A stretch of DNA of 64,000 bases from Jacaranda mimosifolia (GCA_018894105.1 CM032128.1:11017001-11081000), one strand, 5' to 3'. Positions 1-12,992 are shown, counted from the first letter of the stretch. Numbers and translations are program-made. Notes: generated by a model not told the origin, from the sequence alone.

Positions 1-1342
1 TGAACGTGTTTGGGAACACATCATTTGGTAAGTGAATGATTGCTCTAGATAGAATCGAATTAGATGAGTAAAAATCTCCTTGAATCTTTATTGTGGACAT
101 GAACATGTTGTGGTTTGATAAAATGGTTATTTGGAGAAAGGTAGTATGTTGATGGTTCCAATATTCTTGAAATATGAAATGTGGAATTTTTGGATTAATG
201 GAGATTAGGTTTGACTTGAAAATTTTGTTAGGATATGAACTTTTGGGATATTGCTTGATATTAAAGAGTAAATCATTAGTATTGGGATGACCAACCAATA
301 TATAGTTCATTACTTTTAAGGTATCACACATACGACTTATTAATGCTGGGGGGAAAAGTATTTTGAGATCACGTTGTTATGCAAATATTTTTGTGATGCA
401 AGAATTTGGGAAATAAAAGGTTGTTCGGGATAGTAAGTGTTTGGTATACATGGGATCACGATCTAAATAGTATGGCTAGCTTGGAACGGGCATCTCGAGA
501 ATAAGATTAATTTGTATGATTGCATAATGATATGTGAGAAGGAAAAAAGGCAATATTTTCCATAAGGAAATCATTTAAGATGATCAGTGAATGGTGTATA
601 TATATGTTTGCAATTCAAATATCTGAGGTAATTGGTTTATTGATTATAAAAGAGCTTACTAGTACGATTATAAGATGATAACGAATTAGGGAGGAGGAAA
701 GATTGCTCATAAGAAATAAGGTTATAAGAAATTATGTTGTAAATTCGTGGAAAAAATAGAATAACAATATCTTGACAATAATAATATTAGATGTAATTAA
801 TTTTATTTGTGTTCAATTAGGCAAATGACGAGTTTAATGAATATCCGATATAAATTTATGTGTAAGGTCGATGCAAACTCACTTGCAGACACTAGTTTGA
901 CAATCACATTTGTATTTTATATCAAGTGGAATGAGCTTGTACTCAATGTATCTTTGTATATTATGATAAGAATCAATAGAAGTTTGGAAAATTATTTAAA
1001 AAGATATTTTATTCAATGTTGCAGATTTAGCGTTATTAGTAAAACCTGAAGATTGTATATATCAAATGGTGTCACAAGAACAACCTCAACCACTTTCTTT
1101 GTTTTGGTCGATTCAATGTTGTAGAGGACGCCCACTCATTAATCGAGCTTGAGCATAAGAGGATCAAGTAGAAAATACTCCCAAACAAGGACACCCCCTA
1201 CATGAAGAGATCCTAATGCCAAACCTACCAATAAATAAGGGGGTAAGAAGACAACCAGCAGAACAAATGTTCACCGTATGGAAGCAATTCATAGAACTCT
1301 ATCAACAACAAAGTCAAGTCGGTAGTTTTTGAAATATTTTAG
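1..1342. other. Unassigned sequence upstream of a gypsy gag
   Basis: AT-rich sequence with no convincing gene. It lies just before a Ty3/gypsy gag remnant on the + strand, so it is probably internal leader or spacer of that element. The short open frame near 807-1049 has no recognisable domain. The element's 5' LTR must lie outside the window if it survives. Confidence 0.35.
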
Positions 1343-2110
1343 AACCTGCTGCAGATCGAATGCTAGAACAATTTCTTAGATACAACCCCCAAGTTGGACC
1401 AACAGTGGAGTCACGAAGGTACATCTTATACTTAGGAGAATTTCAAAAGTGAATTTATGAATAAGTTCGTACCTAATATCATAAAGAATACTCGGGAGCG
1501 GGAATTTATGGAGCTTATTCAAGGATCTATGTCGGTGTGCCAATATGAAGCCAAATTTAATCACTTAATCCAGTATGCACCACATATATTAGGTGATAAG
1601 AGGCGTAGAACACAAAAGTTTGTTGAAGTGTTAAAACTTAAGCTACGAAGAATCCTTATAGCTTGTGAATTGCTCACTTATAGTAGAGTTGTGAATAGCG
1701 CCATGCAAGTAGAATCAGAACTTAAGGAGCTATGTAAGATTGAAGAAAAGATAAAGCAAAGAAAGACTTTTGGATCCAAAACTCAAGGTGGAGAAATAAA
1801 TGACTCTAGAAGGAAACAACATGATATTTAAGACGAAGCAATATCTAGCTACCCCTTCCATATGGGAAATACTCCTCGTCCATCCCAACCAAAGTCAAGA
1901 AAAGCTTGTGGATTTTGTGGTGACACTCGTTACAAAAAACCCACGTGTTGGAAGAAGCACGAAAAATGTATATGGTGCGGAGGTGATGAACATTATGTCA
2001 AGAATTATCCCAAGAACAAGAAGTGGATAGAGCCCAAAAGGCATAACAACTTAAATCGTGTTGATGCCCCTATCTTGGGGAATGCACTGGAGCCACATGA
2101 TGCTCCTTAA
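1343..2110 (+). pseudogene. Ty3/gypsy gag remnant with degenerate zinc knuckle
   Basis: Degenerate capsid (Gag) region of a Ty3/gypsy retrotransposon. In the frame starting at 1457 the capsid signature EFMELIQGSMSV is followed by QYEAKF and APHI, as in plant chromovirus Gag. A TAA at 1829-1831 interrupts the frame. The same frame resumes at 1862 with a cysteine-rich nucleocapsid region, CGFCGD and then CIWCGGDEHYVKNY; in the last motif the final CCHC cysteine is Tyr. Reading frames before 1457 are broken as well. No protease, reverse transcriptase or integrase follows: the polypurine tract and LTR begin only about 300 bases later, so pol has been deleted. The Tekay/Del-like lineage is inferred from the Gag pattern and the LTR type. 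Confidence 0.8.
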
Positions 2111-2398
2111 GGTATGAATTATATTATAATATCTCAGCCAAATTACATGTGACTTTTATAATACCCATCCTTCTGTATCTCCTTGTTTCATTGTGAAGTT
2201 GAACTAGAACTAGAATGTGAACATAGGTAGGAAGTAGGAGTTGTGACTAACATTGTAAACAAGACTTGCCCAAGCTAGATTAAAGAAACTTTAGCAACAG
2301 GACTATGAATGAATATAACTATATCGATATCCCACATAAGTGTCAGCAATATTCTGAGTTTCCCCAGATGTCATATGAGAATTTGGGAACTAGATTCT
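2111..2398 (+). other. Residual internal region between gag and 3' LTR
   Basis: About 290 bases join the gag remnant directly to the polypurine tract. A full element would carry several kilobases of pol here. No pol motif is readable in any frame, so this is the scar of an internal deletion. Confidence 0.5.
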
Positions 2399-2415
2399 TT
2401 TAGGGGGGGGAGAGT
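2399..2415 (+). promoter_or_regulatory. Polypurine tract of the gypsy element
   Basis: A run of eight G with flanking purines (agggggggggagag type) sits immediately before the LTR start TGTAACACCCC. This is where plus-strand DNA synthesis is primed in LTR retrotransposons. It fixes the LTR that follows as the 3' LTR of a + strand element. Confidence 0.75.
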
Positions 2416-5400
2416 TGTAACACCCCAATTTTGGGAATTATAAATTGAAATTGCTTAAAATTAAATTAACTAAGTTTTAAGTATGAGTATTGGGAATTGA
2501 AGGGATTTAGTTGCAAATAAGGAAAGGGCTTGATTGCCTAAAATTATAAAATTTAGGGGTCAATGTGATGAAGTTAAAAGTCTAAGGACTTCAAAATAAA
2601 TAAATGAGGGCTCAATTGACTGGAATTAAGAATGTTATGGCCAATGTGAAAAACTAAAACTCTGAAGGGCTGAATTGAAAGTTTTGAGGTCAAACAGAAA
2701 AGCAGTTGAAACTCTTGGTCTCAATTGAAAGAGCTCTAAAAATACTAGGGCCAAATTGAAGAGGCTGGAAAATAATTTATATATATGATTAAGGATAGAA
2801 TTTAGTTAAATTTTCAAATGCAACCCCTACTCCTCCCAAACTCAGTTCTCTTCTATTTTAGCTCCAAATCAAAAACCAAAGCGATATTTAGCTTCCTCTC
2901 AACTCAACGAACACAATGGTACCAAAAACATCCCAAAAGAACAGGTGAATCGCCGACAAATTTGGAAGTAGCGGAGCTCAATGGCGATGGTGGCAGGTTG
3001 CTGACTTTTGATGGTAGAGGTGTGGAAGAAATAGGTGAAAAATGTTCGCAAAATGATAGGTGGGATATTTATGGTTTCAATTTGTGGAAATAGCGGTTAG
3101 TGGGGTGATTTGAAGGTGGCGGTGCTACGAAGGGTTTGTGGCTGTTTTGGGCCAATTGACCAGGCAAACAATGTCCAATCATGAAATTGAAGGAGGCATT
3201 TTGCTCATAGAAAAGAGGAGCATAGACTGGTGTTGTTCAATAACTTTTTGGAGATGGTCCGGGGACGATGAGCGGCGGCACGACGGTGGTTCGACTACGA
3301 CGACGGCAACTTAAGGCCAGAACGCTACTCATCTGGGCTATTCCTGGATTTGAATTTGAGCTCTAGATCGACCCAAATTAGGTAAAAGCTCTTGAATTGA
3401 ATATATTTGATCGATTCCCGAGTGTCAGTTAGATTAAAAGATTAAATTAATCCAAGAATCGTAATATACATGAAGTTTAATTGAATAAATTACTCAAAAG
3501 TTAAGTTTTAAAAATTAATAATTGACTTTGTTAAAAACTATCAATGTAAGTATTATCATATCGAAAAGGTGGGACTATAAATAAAAGAAATTACATGTAT
3601 AACTAGGTCTGAACTAAAAAATTGAATGAGACTTACCAGTTAAAGTGAGACTTTATAATTTAAATATCTTGTGTATGTTCTAAATATCTTGGGCTTGTAT
3701 GTTATTAACGTTTTGAAAAAATTGTATAATTATCATAGATGTATATAATCATATTAAATTGGATATGGCTAAACTTGTAATCCTTAACCAATTCAATTAA
3801 ACAACTTTAGTTAGGCAATTCCCAAGGATCAAAATAATTATTAGAATTAAGTTAACTTGACTTGAATAAGTAATTGATTCATGATCTAAGATATAAGATG
3901 GGGTTTAATGATGTTAAAAGATAAAATAATTAGTATTTAGATATGTGATTATATGGTAGACAAGAATTCGACATAATTAAATGTCTTAATACATAAGCCC
4001 GAAATCAATAAGGATTATGAAAGGAAAAAAAATTTATCTCCATATATTGAGCATAGTTATATAAATTAAGAAATTAAAATAAGGTTATTTTAGTCTATCT
4101 AATACGATATTTTGGGATAACTAAGTAATGGGGAGATGAGCTACTGGGTTTATTAAGGAAAGCTTTGCTACCTAATATTGTCAGGTGAGGTTTATACTAG
4201 TTTTCCTTGCTGGGGAAAGAACATATATCTAGTAAATATCATATTATTGCCTGTTCGTTCTTGCATTGAAACTATGAAACTAAATCATTGTACCGTTCTA
4301 TTTATGATATATTTATCTCTGAACTCTTTCATTTGAACTCGTGCATTGCCTTCGAGGTATTTGCTAAATATTCTGCTTGACTCCTTTCTCAGATATTACC
4401 CTTGAACAATTATTTAAAATAAGATATTTTGAATAACCATGTTCTCATCCGAGGAACTTTAAAAAGTATCATTTGAAATTGCGAATTTTTTGATGATCTC
4501 GCATGAACTAGATTCTAATTTGACAACTAAATCATGATTTAACCAATTCAATCTCAATCCAATCGCCATATTTTATGATGTTGACTGTGAGACAATCTTG
4601 ATAACTAGTTGTTGTTGGTTTACATTAGTTGTGGAGGCCATCTCTCCCGGCCTGTGATATATTAGTTGTGGAGGCCGTGCTACCAGCCCGTGATATAGTG
4701 GTTGTGGAGGCCATGTCTACCACCCCGAAATATACTGGTTGTGGAGGTCGTCTCTACCGGCCTGTAATATATTGGTTGTAGAGGCCATCTCTACTTGCTT
4801 GTGTTTGTGTATACTAGAGATAGAGACAGCCATGTTGGCTGACCCATGGTGATAGAGCCAGTCATGCTAACTCACCTGTAATTATACGTTGGTCATGGAA
4901 ATTATCGTACTAATCAGTTTGGAAGTGATTTCTGATTTATTCTACTCCATATGACGATTGTGGCATAAAGCTCAAAGTGAGAATGTTTTGTGCGGTTGAT
5001 TTGATTAAATGTGCATAAATAGTCGATTTATTTGAATGCTTCTATACGGTCAGTTTTATAAGATTGAACATATTCTTGAATTCCAAATTTGAGTCTTTTA
5101 TGGAACGTACTTGTACACGTGGTTCTTTTAATTAATGCAATTCATGAGTTCTGCAAATGAGATATCCCACGCTATGTACCAAAACTTGATATATCTCTTC
5201 ACTAGTATGTGATGGCATTGAGCCAACTCATGATCTTTAACTTTATTCTGCAAACTCTGTGGAATCTATCTATTCTTTAGCATCATGTTGCTTAGACATG
5301 TGCTTTAATTACTTATACTCGAAATAAATGTTGTTCTTATATGTGTATATTGCACTTCATAGTTCCTGTCCATGTATTTTGATCATTACCTCATTAAGCC

Positions 5401-5862
5401 ATTCAAACTTATCCTCTTTGTACTGTTCTTTCTGTTCTTTACCCCAGTTCAAAGGAATAGCAGGCACATTCGCTTGGGCCATTGTACATAGTGTAAATTG
5501 TACTATCATGGTATCTACCATGGTAAGGATGTGGTATAGGTGTGTGATGTAAATAGTGTGTCTGTCAATAGGCTGCGCCCTTATCTTTTAGTAAGTGTAA
5601 AGTATTAGAGCATGAGATGTTTGACGCAAACTTTTAAGCAATTGTAAATTATGGAGACTCGAGTTTGGGTAAAGTTTTGCAACCTGAATAGTTGACATAG
5701 ATGTCATTAATTGACTCTGATCTTACTCATTATTTGGGCCGTTATAGAATTGTTTAAATTGAAAATCTTGGAGGTGCATATTTTGTATTTTGGAAAATCT
5801 TGAAAATTCGATTGGAGTAGCACATCGGTCAGGAGCAGGCGCCTCCCGATTGGGGCGTTACA
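2416..5862 (+). mobile_element. 3' LTR (3.45 kb) of a Ty3/gypsy element
   Basis: The LTR begins TGTAACACCCC right after the polypurine tract and ends TGGGGCGTTACA at 5862. The two ends are near-perfect inverted copies (TGTAAC...GTTACA), as expected for an LTR. At about 3447 bases it is in the size range of plant Tekay/Del chromoviruses. It contains no long gene, but has a 37-bp tandem repeat at 4625-4800. The 5' LTR is not in the window, so age cannot be estimated from an LTR pair. Confidence 0.75.
4625..4800 (+). repeat. 37-bp tandem repeat inside the gypsy LTR
   Basis: About 4.7 copies of a unit containing ttgtggaggccatctctac and ggcctgtgatat. Copies start near 4625, 4662, 4699, 4736 and 4772, a constant 37-base step, and differ from each other at several positions. 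Confidence 0.8.
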
Positions 5863-6238
5863 CATAAGCCATTTCTCTCCCTCGCATAAACTCAGGTTTT
5901 GAGTAGTTTTTTGAATGAATGAAATGCAAGCCAACAATAAATAAAAGCAACACCAAGTTTATGGAACAAATCCCAAGCTTGTATAATATTTCCTTAATTT
6001 TCAATACAAGGAAGCTAAGGGCCTGCACATAACACTCAAGCTATCTTTGGTGCCTTGAGTTGTGAGGTCCTTTGCGTATCCATAGGCAACAAGCTGTAGT
6101 TGATTCCCTAAACTGCTAGGGTTACATGTGTTACACGTGGCATGTATCTAATATGCCACCAAGTGACGTTTGACTTGGTCTGTCCGCAACTACCGACATA
6201 GTGCTCAGAACTGCTTACCAACTATCCCTATGATCTTG
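5863..6238. other. Intergenic spacer
   Basis: Unique-looking sequence between the gypsy LTR and a hAT-like element. No ORF, RNA gene or repeat was recognised. Confidence 0.4.
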
Positions 6239-6246
6239 GCCACAAA

Positions 6247-6879
6247 CATGGTTTAAAAAATGGGATCGGACCGACCGGTCGGATCGTCGACCGGCCGGCG
6301 AACTGGTCTGATTTTTTTTAAAAATCAAAAAACTTGAAAAAATGTCAAATTTTGTTAAAATCTTTCAGAACCGACCGGTTGGACCGGTGAACCGCTCCGC
6401 TCTGGTACCGGAGTGGTTTTTTCATTTAATTTTTTTAATGAAATTATTATTTTTTTTATTTTTTTCATTTAAGTACAAAGTTTGAAGACTAAGGTACACC
6501 TCATAAGCTATCTAAAAGTCAAAAAAAAAAAAAAAAAAGCCTTGGTTTAGAGTTTAGACTTTAGAATTAACTCACATACTCTCAACTTTAAACTTGAAAT
6601 ATTTAAATTGTTGTGATCATTTATAATATAAATTGTGAAATTTGGGTTGTGATGTTAGACAATATCATTTAAACTCTTTATGTTTTATATTTTGACATTT
6701 TATTAATTTTTAAGTAATATATATATAATACAAATATTTATATATATATATATATATTTCGTAATTATGACAGTACGGTTCAATTGCGGTTCAATTACGA
6801 TTCGACCAACAATTGAACCAGTGAACCGTAAACCGGTAAGTTTTTCGATTCAATGAACAATCCGATTTTTCGAACACTA
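6247..6879. mobile_element. Non-autonomous hAT-like element
   Basis: The left end CATGGTTTAAAAAATGGGAT and the reversed right end TAGTGTTCGAAAAATCGGAT form imperfect terminal inverted repeats of hAT type. Flanking 8-mers are GCCACAAA (6239-6246) and GCCACAGA (6880-6887), a 7/8 match as expected for the 8-bp hAT duplication. The interior has many 'accggt/ggttcaa' motifs near both ends, poly(A/T) runs and an (AT)n tract. There is no transposase. Confidence 0.65.
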
Positions 6880-6887
6880 GCCACAGA

Positions 6888-7440
6888 ACAACTGCTTGGC
6901 CACGTGGCTTATTCGCAATCCCTCGTTTCTAGGGCTAACTCGGTTAGGATCTTATCTGTTCCGCTCTTGTCCCCAGAATCTCGGAACTCAGCCCAACTGT
7001 TTTGACTCGATCACTAATCATCTGCACTGGCTTATCAGCAAGGCCTAGAATGTCGAAACTGTTTTGATTGGGTCAAAGGTTATGCTGGGGCGTCCAAGTC
7101 TAGCGCCCGCCACTTGTGCACGCATCCGCAAGTTCTTTGTGCACTTGTTTAAAGGTCTCGCACAATGTTCGAAATTCTGTGCACTTGTCCGAAAGTCCTT
7201 TGCACGCATTGCCTCTCGTGCGCGCAGTGCAAGTGCACGCTGCGCCTGCAAGTTTCCAACATGCTGTCTTAAACAAACAATTTTGCTTGGCACCCGCAAC
7301 CCGACTTGCTTATTTGTGCCCTATCTAGTTCCACAATGTACTTGGTGCTACTCCGTGCCGAAACCCACTATCCGCTGGCACGTGAAGGCCGCCCGTGCTA
7401 GGATATGCCCAACTCACTAAGGTGCTAACAATAATACTCT
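6888..7440. other. GC-richer patch with repeated GTGCAC-type motifs
   Basis: This stretch is clearly less AT-rich than its surroundings. Around 7110-7260 the motif gtgcac and its variants recur. Overlapping open frames exist on both strands, which is expected of GC-richer sequence; none shows a domain or splice-consistent structure. I see no supported gene. Confidence 0.35.
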
Positions 7441-9315
7441 GTATATTGTTGTTTTGGCTTTTGTTTTCTATTGAGTCCATATGTCTTCATATTATATATA
7501 TATATATATATATTGCTTGAAGATTTGTAGATACGATCAATATATGAAATTATATAGTTGTTTTATTTTAAAAAGCATAGATCAAGCCTGCCTCTATTTT
7601 TCCTATTTTTTTAATTTTTGAAAAGTATGCAGTTAATCTCATAATTATTTTTTATAATAATAAAAGGCATGCATGAGATGGTATGTATCTATGATTGTGC
7701 TAGCAGCAGCAATGTGCAATCCTTAAATTTTCTTCTTTTTTTTTATAGTTTTTTGTTGGTTATTTATTTTTTAAGTTTTTTGACAAGTCATGTGAAAGAT
7801 ACTAAATTAATTAGAAAATTTAAAACATAATCAAACTCAGACTTATAAGAAATTGATTCAAATTTATAATGTTTAATATTTTAATGTTTATGATATTATT
7901 ACAAAAAGATATGTAAGTAAATTCATATTTTTAAAATGAGAAATAAATAGAGGACAAATTAGTGCGGGACACGTATAAATTATTTTTAATTATTGCAAGA
8001 AAGATGGATTTGATTCACATTTTTTATTTTTATTTTTTACTTTTAATGAGAAAGATAGAAGATGTCCTTTATCTTTTTAATATTAATTAAAGAAAAGCAA
8101 GGTTTTTTTTTTTTTAAAAAAAATAAATAACGAAAGAATGGACTTTGAATTGCACACATGTAAAACTAGTTCAATAGGTTGCTCAATACCTATTAAGAAA
8201 ATGGCAACTTATTAAAAAAAGTATCATGGCCTACTTTCATTTTATTACTTAGTCCCCATAACTTTTGCAATTTGAACTCCTTACCCTAGCTAGGTTTCAT
8301 TTTAGATTTTACTTTCCATTCATGTGATTTGATGAAAAATATTCTTATACAATTATTATTTGTTTGTTGCTTTCTTTAGCTAGTTGACCTAATTCTCCAT
8401 TTTTCTCTTCGATCCACTCTCTCTTTGTAGCAACATTTTTCCTTTCTTATATCCACCTAATCACTTCTTCATTCAAAAATGATGGGAGCTTCACTAGGAA
8501 AAGACATTATATCCACTAGCAAATTTTACATGTGGGTTTTAGAATAAGGTGATTGCGAAACATTTGGTATACGAAATTTTGTTTGAGTTGTGTGTTCTTT
8601 AATATTATGGAGAATAATGAGAACGGGTTTCAGTATTTACAATGTACTATTTTCATATATCAATTCGGCAATATCGATTTTTCGACGCTTTTTCTTGATT
8701 GGATGGAATTATATGACAAATGGATGGTTGATTTTGGCAACTAATATTCAATTGTTTGTGATTTATGTGAGTGAAATTCTTAAATATTTTTGAAAACTCT
8801 GTGATATGAGTTAATTGAGAAAAGATGTTATCAACATAGTTTTTTTTCTCTACATTTTGTCATGATCTACTTCCACTCCGCTGTGAATAGTAACAACATA
8901 AGTTCCAAGTTTTTTCAAATTTTAGCTTTTAAAAATATTCACAAGTGGAGATGCTCAAAATCAACTATTATGGAGCTATATATCTTGTCAATTAGTGAAG
9001 GTATGAGTCTAACCAAGCTGTATGGAGTTGTTTCTTATAATTTTCCTTGATCAATAAAAAGATGGATTAGATCAGGTACACATAGCTTGCAATATTTGTT
9101 AAGTTGATATTTGAAGGACATATAAAATTTGAAGTATTTTATTGTCCTATATTATTGCTTGAATGATTTATATTATATTATTTGTATTATATCCTTTGTA
9201 AATATGAACATATTGTCCTATAAATTAATGTTGGAAAGAATCATGAATGACTAATCTTTTTTAGATATCGGATAGAATTGTGTCTTGAGTTTTTAATTAA
9301 TTTGAAAAAAAAGAA
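7441..9315. other. AT-rich intergenic DNA with simple repeats
   Basis: Long AT-rich stretch with an (AT)n tract near 7494-7514 and many poly(T)/poly(A) runs. The short frames at 8553-8793 and 8862-9050 have no recognisable domain. Part of the right end may be an eroded outward extension of the inverted arm that starts at 9316. Confidence 0.4.
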
Positions 9316-9630
9316 AATTATCAAGATGATATATGTTACAAGCTGTTTGAAATAGGTAGTATTTTTCAAGGCATATATCGTATCTAAATTTACTTATTTC
9401 TATACTAATCATGAAGAATGCAATGCAAAAAACTATTTATATGTATGAAAGCATTAGAAATTGTCATTTCACCACGCCAACAAGAAAACAATTATAAAAA
9501 TTCTAGACTAAAAAGAGTTAAATTTGGCATATATGTTGTCAACTATAAAATGTTATAATACATTCAATTTATCCATTTCCTCATTTTTGGGCAATTAGTA
9601 TTTCATTTGCTAAACTTAGTACCTTATTTT
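9316..9630 (+). repeat. Left arm of a long inverted repeat
   Basis: This segment matches the reverse complement of about 12680-12992. Shared blocks include agtatttttcaaggcatat (left near 9358), aatcatgaagaatg versus aatcatgaggaatg, tgtcatttcaccacgccaac versus tgtcattttaccatgccaac, and aaaagagttaaat. The match is diverged but colinear over roughly 310 bases. It is the outer arm of the structure that flanks the tandem array. Confidence 0.7.
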
Positions 9631-12540
9631 TTTTATTCTAAAAAAATGAGCCCTAACATGTAGTTCAATGAGCGCCTTAATTTCTATAATCAACACCACA
9701 TTCCGCACAATTTACACTCCATGTGTTTTATAACATATTTGAGCTACACATTAGATATAAAACATTTAAAATACATTAAAATTAATAAGTCATATGTATT
9801 GATATTGATTTCTTGGATAAATCATATGCACTATTGGTGCAAAACAAACAAACAAACAACCTTTAAACTAAAAATTCATGTTATGATAGTTGAGGATGGA
9901 AAGAGGTCAAATTAAACATGTTTTCAATAATATAAAAATTATAACATATTCAATCTATACAATACCTTATTTTAAATATTAATACTTCATTTGCTAATTT
10001 TAATATCTTATTTTTCTTGAAAACTACTTGATAATAAAAAAACCAGTACTAAATTGTAGTACAACATATTACTTTATTTTCTGTAATTAGTACCGCTTTT
10101 GCAGAATTTATACTCCATATATTTTATGACCTATTAAGGTATATATTTAACTTATTTAGTATCTTACTTTAGGCAAGTAGTATTTGATTTTACCGACTTA
10201 GTATCTTATTTTGTTTTCTGAGTATCTTATATTTCCATTCACACTAGTAAAATATAGTATTGAATGTGATAACATATAATGCTACTCTAATATTATATGA
10301 ATTGTTGTTCTTCATAACTGAACCAATTTTAGAACTAAGAATGCATGTTATGATTGTTCATAAGGACTAAAATAAGCCAAATCGAACACAATATCTAATA
10401 CTGCATCTCATCAACTTAGTATCAGACTTCAAGAATATAATACTAAATTGTAGTACAATTTATGCTTATTTGTTGTGTCTAGTATTACATTTTGCAACAT
10501 TATACTCAATGAGTTTTATGGCGTATTATGTCTCAATATATTGATTAAAAAATGTATTGCTCATAGTAAAAACACTATAATAAGTTGTTTTGGTACTAAT
10601 ATTTTAGAGGAAGTATGTGTATTTATAGTTGGCAACCTAGTTCTCCTTCATACTAATGTAGTGCAACATCTAAGATGATAATACATGATACTACCTTAAT
10701 TTTACATCAAGCACTGTCATTAATAACTAGAACAATTATAAGAGTAGGAATTCATGAGATAGCCAAATAAAGACCACAATGAGTAAAAAATCGAACATGT
10801 TTTCAACACTAATTTTTAATATTGCATTTCATCAATTCAAACATATGATTTTAAGAACATAGTATTAAATTGTAGCACAACTTCTACTTTATTTGCGTTA
10901 TCTAATACCATATTCTTTAACATTATGCTCAGTGAATTTTATGGCATATTTTGGCGTAATATATTGGATAAAAAGTTTCAAATACAATAAAACACATAAT
11001 TTAAGTAATTTGACATTAATAGTTTAGAGGAAGCTTGTGAGTAATGGTTGGTAACAAGCTATTTACATCAACGAGTTATGTACTTCATACAAGTGTAATA
11101 CAACATTCAAGATGGTAACTCAGATGCTACTTTAATGTTATGCATGTTAGCTATTCGTTGCTGAAACGATTCTAAGACTAGGAACTTTTGTTATGATAGT
11201 TGAATATGTTTTCAACACTAACTATTAAGACAACATTTCATCAACTTAATATCAGATTTTAAGAATATAGTACTATGTTATAGTACGGCTGATACTTTAT
11301 TTGTTGTAGCTAATAGCTTATTTTGCAACATTATACACGATAAGTTTTATTTCCTACTTTGACTTAATACAATTGATAAGAAAAATATCTCACATACAGT
11401 AGAATACATAATTTAGGTGTTCTAATATTAGTAATTTAGAAGAAAGGTTGTAATGACTGGTAACAAACTATTTGCATCCTGTAAGTTATGCTCTCCTTCA
11501 TATTGGTGGAATACAACATTTAAGTTGATAATACATGATGCTACTTTAACGTTATATGAATTATTATTGTTCGTCACTGAAATAATTCTATAGCTAAGAA
11601 TAAATATTATGAGAGTTGTACAAGGACTAAGGAGCGAATAGGACACAATTTCAAAACTAACTTTTAGTACTACATTTCATCAACTTAGTATTGAATTTTA
11701 AGAATATAGTACTAAATAGTAGTATAAATTAATACTTTATTTGTTTATCCAATATTGTATTTTGCAACATTATGCTTGATGAGTTCTATGATCTATTTTG
11801 GCTTAAAATATCGGATAAAAAAATATTTTACATGTACTAAAACAAGTAATTTAGGTATTTTGGTACCAAAAGTTTAGATGAAGTATGTGTAGTACATAAT
11901 GGTTGGCAATAATCTACTTACATTTAATAAGTTATGTTCTCTTTTATACTACTGATGTATAATATTCAAGGTGATAACATATGATGTTACTTTAGTATTA
12001 GATAACTTTAGTATCAAACATAATTAAAATGAGTCAAATCGGACGTGTTTTCAAGACTAAGAGAATGTTTGGTTATGTTTCCCCAGAACAAAATTGTTTT
12101 AGGGAAATATAACCAAATATATCTTCATTTTTCCTCCAAAACTTTCATTTTTCAATATATACATATATATTATACATATACAACATATATATTTTATTAT
12201 TATTATTCTAATAATAAAAAAAATAACTCAATTTCATTTTTACCTCAAAAACCCAACAAAAAAATATTGATTTGACTGCTACAGTAAAAAAAAATATCTC
12301 CCCCAAAACATAAACAAACATACCAAAATACAACTTTCACATTTTTCAATAATTAATTCTTCAAAACACATAATAAATATATAATAAAATCACACAGAAA
12401 ACATAACTAAACACTCCCTAACTTTTAATATGAAATTCATTAGTTTAGTAGTGAATTTAAGAATGTAGTACCAACTGAGTACAACTAATACTTTATTTGT
12501 GGTATCTAATACAATATCTTACAATTTATACATGCAGATA
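9631..12540 (+). repeat. Diverged ~410-bp tandem array
   Basis: About seven direct copies of a roughly 400-430-base unit. Landmarks recurring once per unit are 'taaattgtagtacaa' (near 10047, 10445, 10868, 11274, 11706, 12468), 'tatactcaatgagttttatgg', 'tttagaggaagtatgtg', 'atgttatgatagttga' and 'ttcaacactaacttttaat'. The larger gap before the last copy is explained by a 358-bp MITE inserted at 12061-12418. Copies are clearly diverged, so the array is old. No coding capacity is seen. Confidence 0.75.
12058..12421. mobile_element. Tourist-like MITE inside the tandem array
   Basis: The element occupies 12061-12418 with terminal inverted repeats GAGAATGTTTGGTTATGTTT (left) and GGGAGTGTTTAGTTATGTTT (right, reversed). 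The target duplication TAA is at 12058-12060 and 12419-12421. The neighbouring array copies keep the uninterrupted site (ttcaaaactaacttttag), so the insertion junction is verified internally. TIR form and 3-bp TAA duplication are those of PIF/Harbinger-derived Tourist MITEs. No coding sequence. Confidence 0.9.
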
Positions 12541-12679
12541 CCCACCCGGTGCCTGGACTCAAGGCGCGTGTACATGCAGGCACAAGCTCACACACATGAA
12601 GGCAAACGACGTCATGCACATGCAGGTATCATTATACTGCAAGGTGCTGGGAACATAAAATAAGGTACAAAATTAGAAA
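12541..12679. other. Central GC-richer spacer between array and right arm
   Basis: A short GC-richer block with three copies of 'catgcag' and the motif ggtgcctgg. It is the turning point between the direct array and the inverted right arm. Function unknown. Confidence 0.4.
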
Positions 12680-12992
12680 GTAAAGTATTGTTTACACAAA
12701 ATAAAATAGTAAATGGATCGAACATGGTATTATCTTTTGTTCATTAAAACATAAAGAATTTAACTCTTTTCTAGTCCTCAATCAACTATCATAACAAAGA
12801 TTTATTAATTTTAGTGTTGTTTTCTTTTTGTTGGCATGGTAAAATGACAGCTCTCAAAATTTTTGTATGCGCAAGTAGTTTTTAGTATTACATTCCTCAT
12901 GATTCGTCTAGGATACATAAATCTTGATGCAAGATATGCCTTGAAAAATACTATATATTTCAGCATTCTATGACACACACCATGATAACATT
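12680..12992 (-). repeat. Right arm of the long inverted repeat
   Basis: Reverse-complement partner of 9316-9630. It also holds an inverted relative of the array motif 'tttgttatgatagttga' (on the - strand near 12790). With the left arm it encloses about 3.4 kb, as in a foldback or long-TIR transposon. Neither the exact outer ends nor a target duplication could be fixed. Confidence 0.7.

Noticed and set aside
4625..4800. Regularly spaced repeats considered as a CRISPR-like array
   Set aside because: Copies are directly adjacent with no unique spacers, in a plant LTR; a minisatellite.
7064..7420. 118-codon open frame (Cys/Arg-rich) with overlapping frames on the other strand
   Set aside because: Composition-driven: the patch is GC-richer and rich in gtgcac repeats; no domain, no partner exons.
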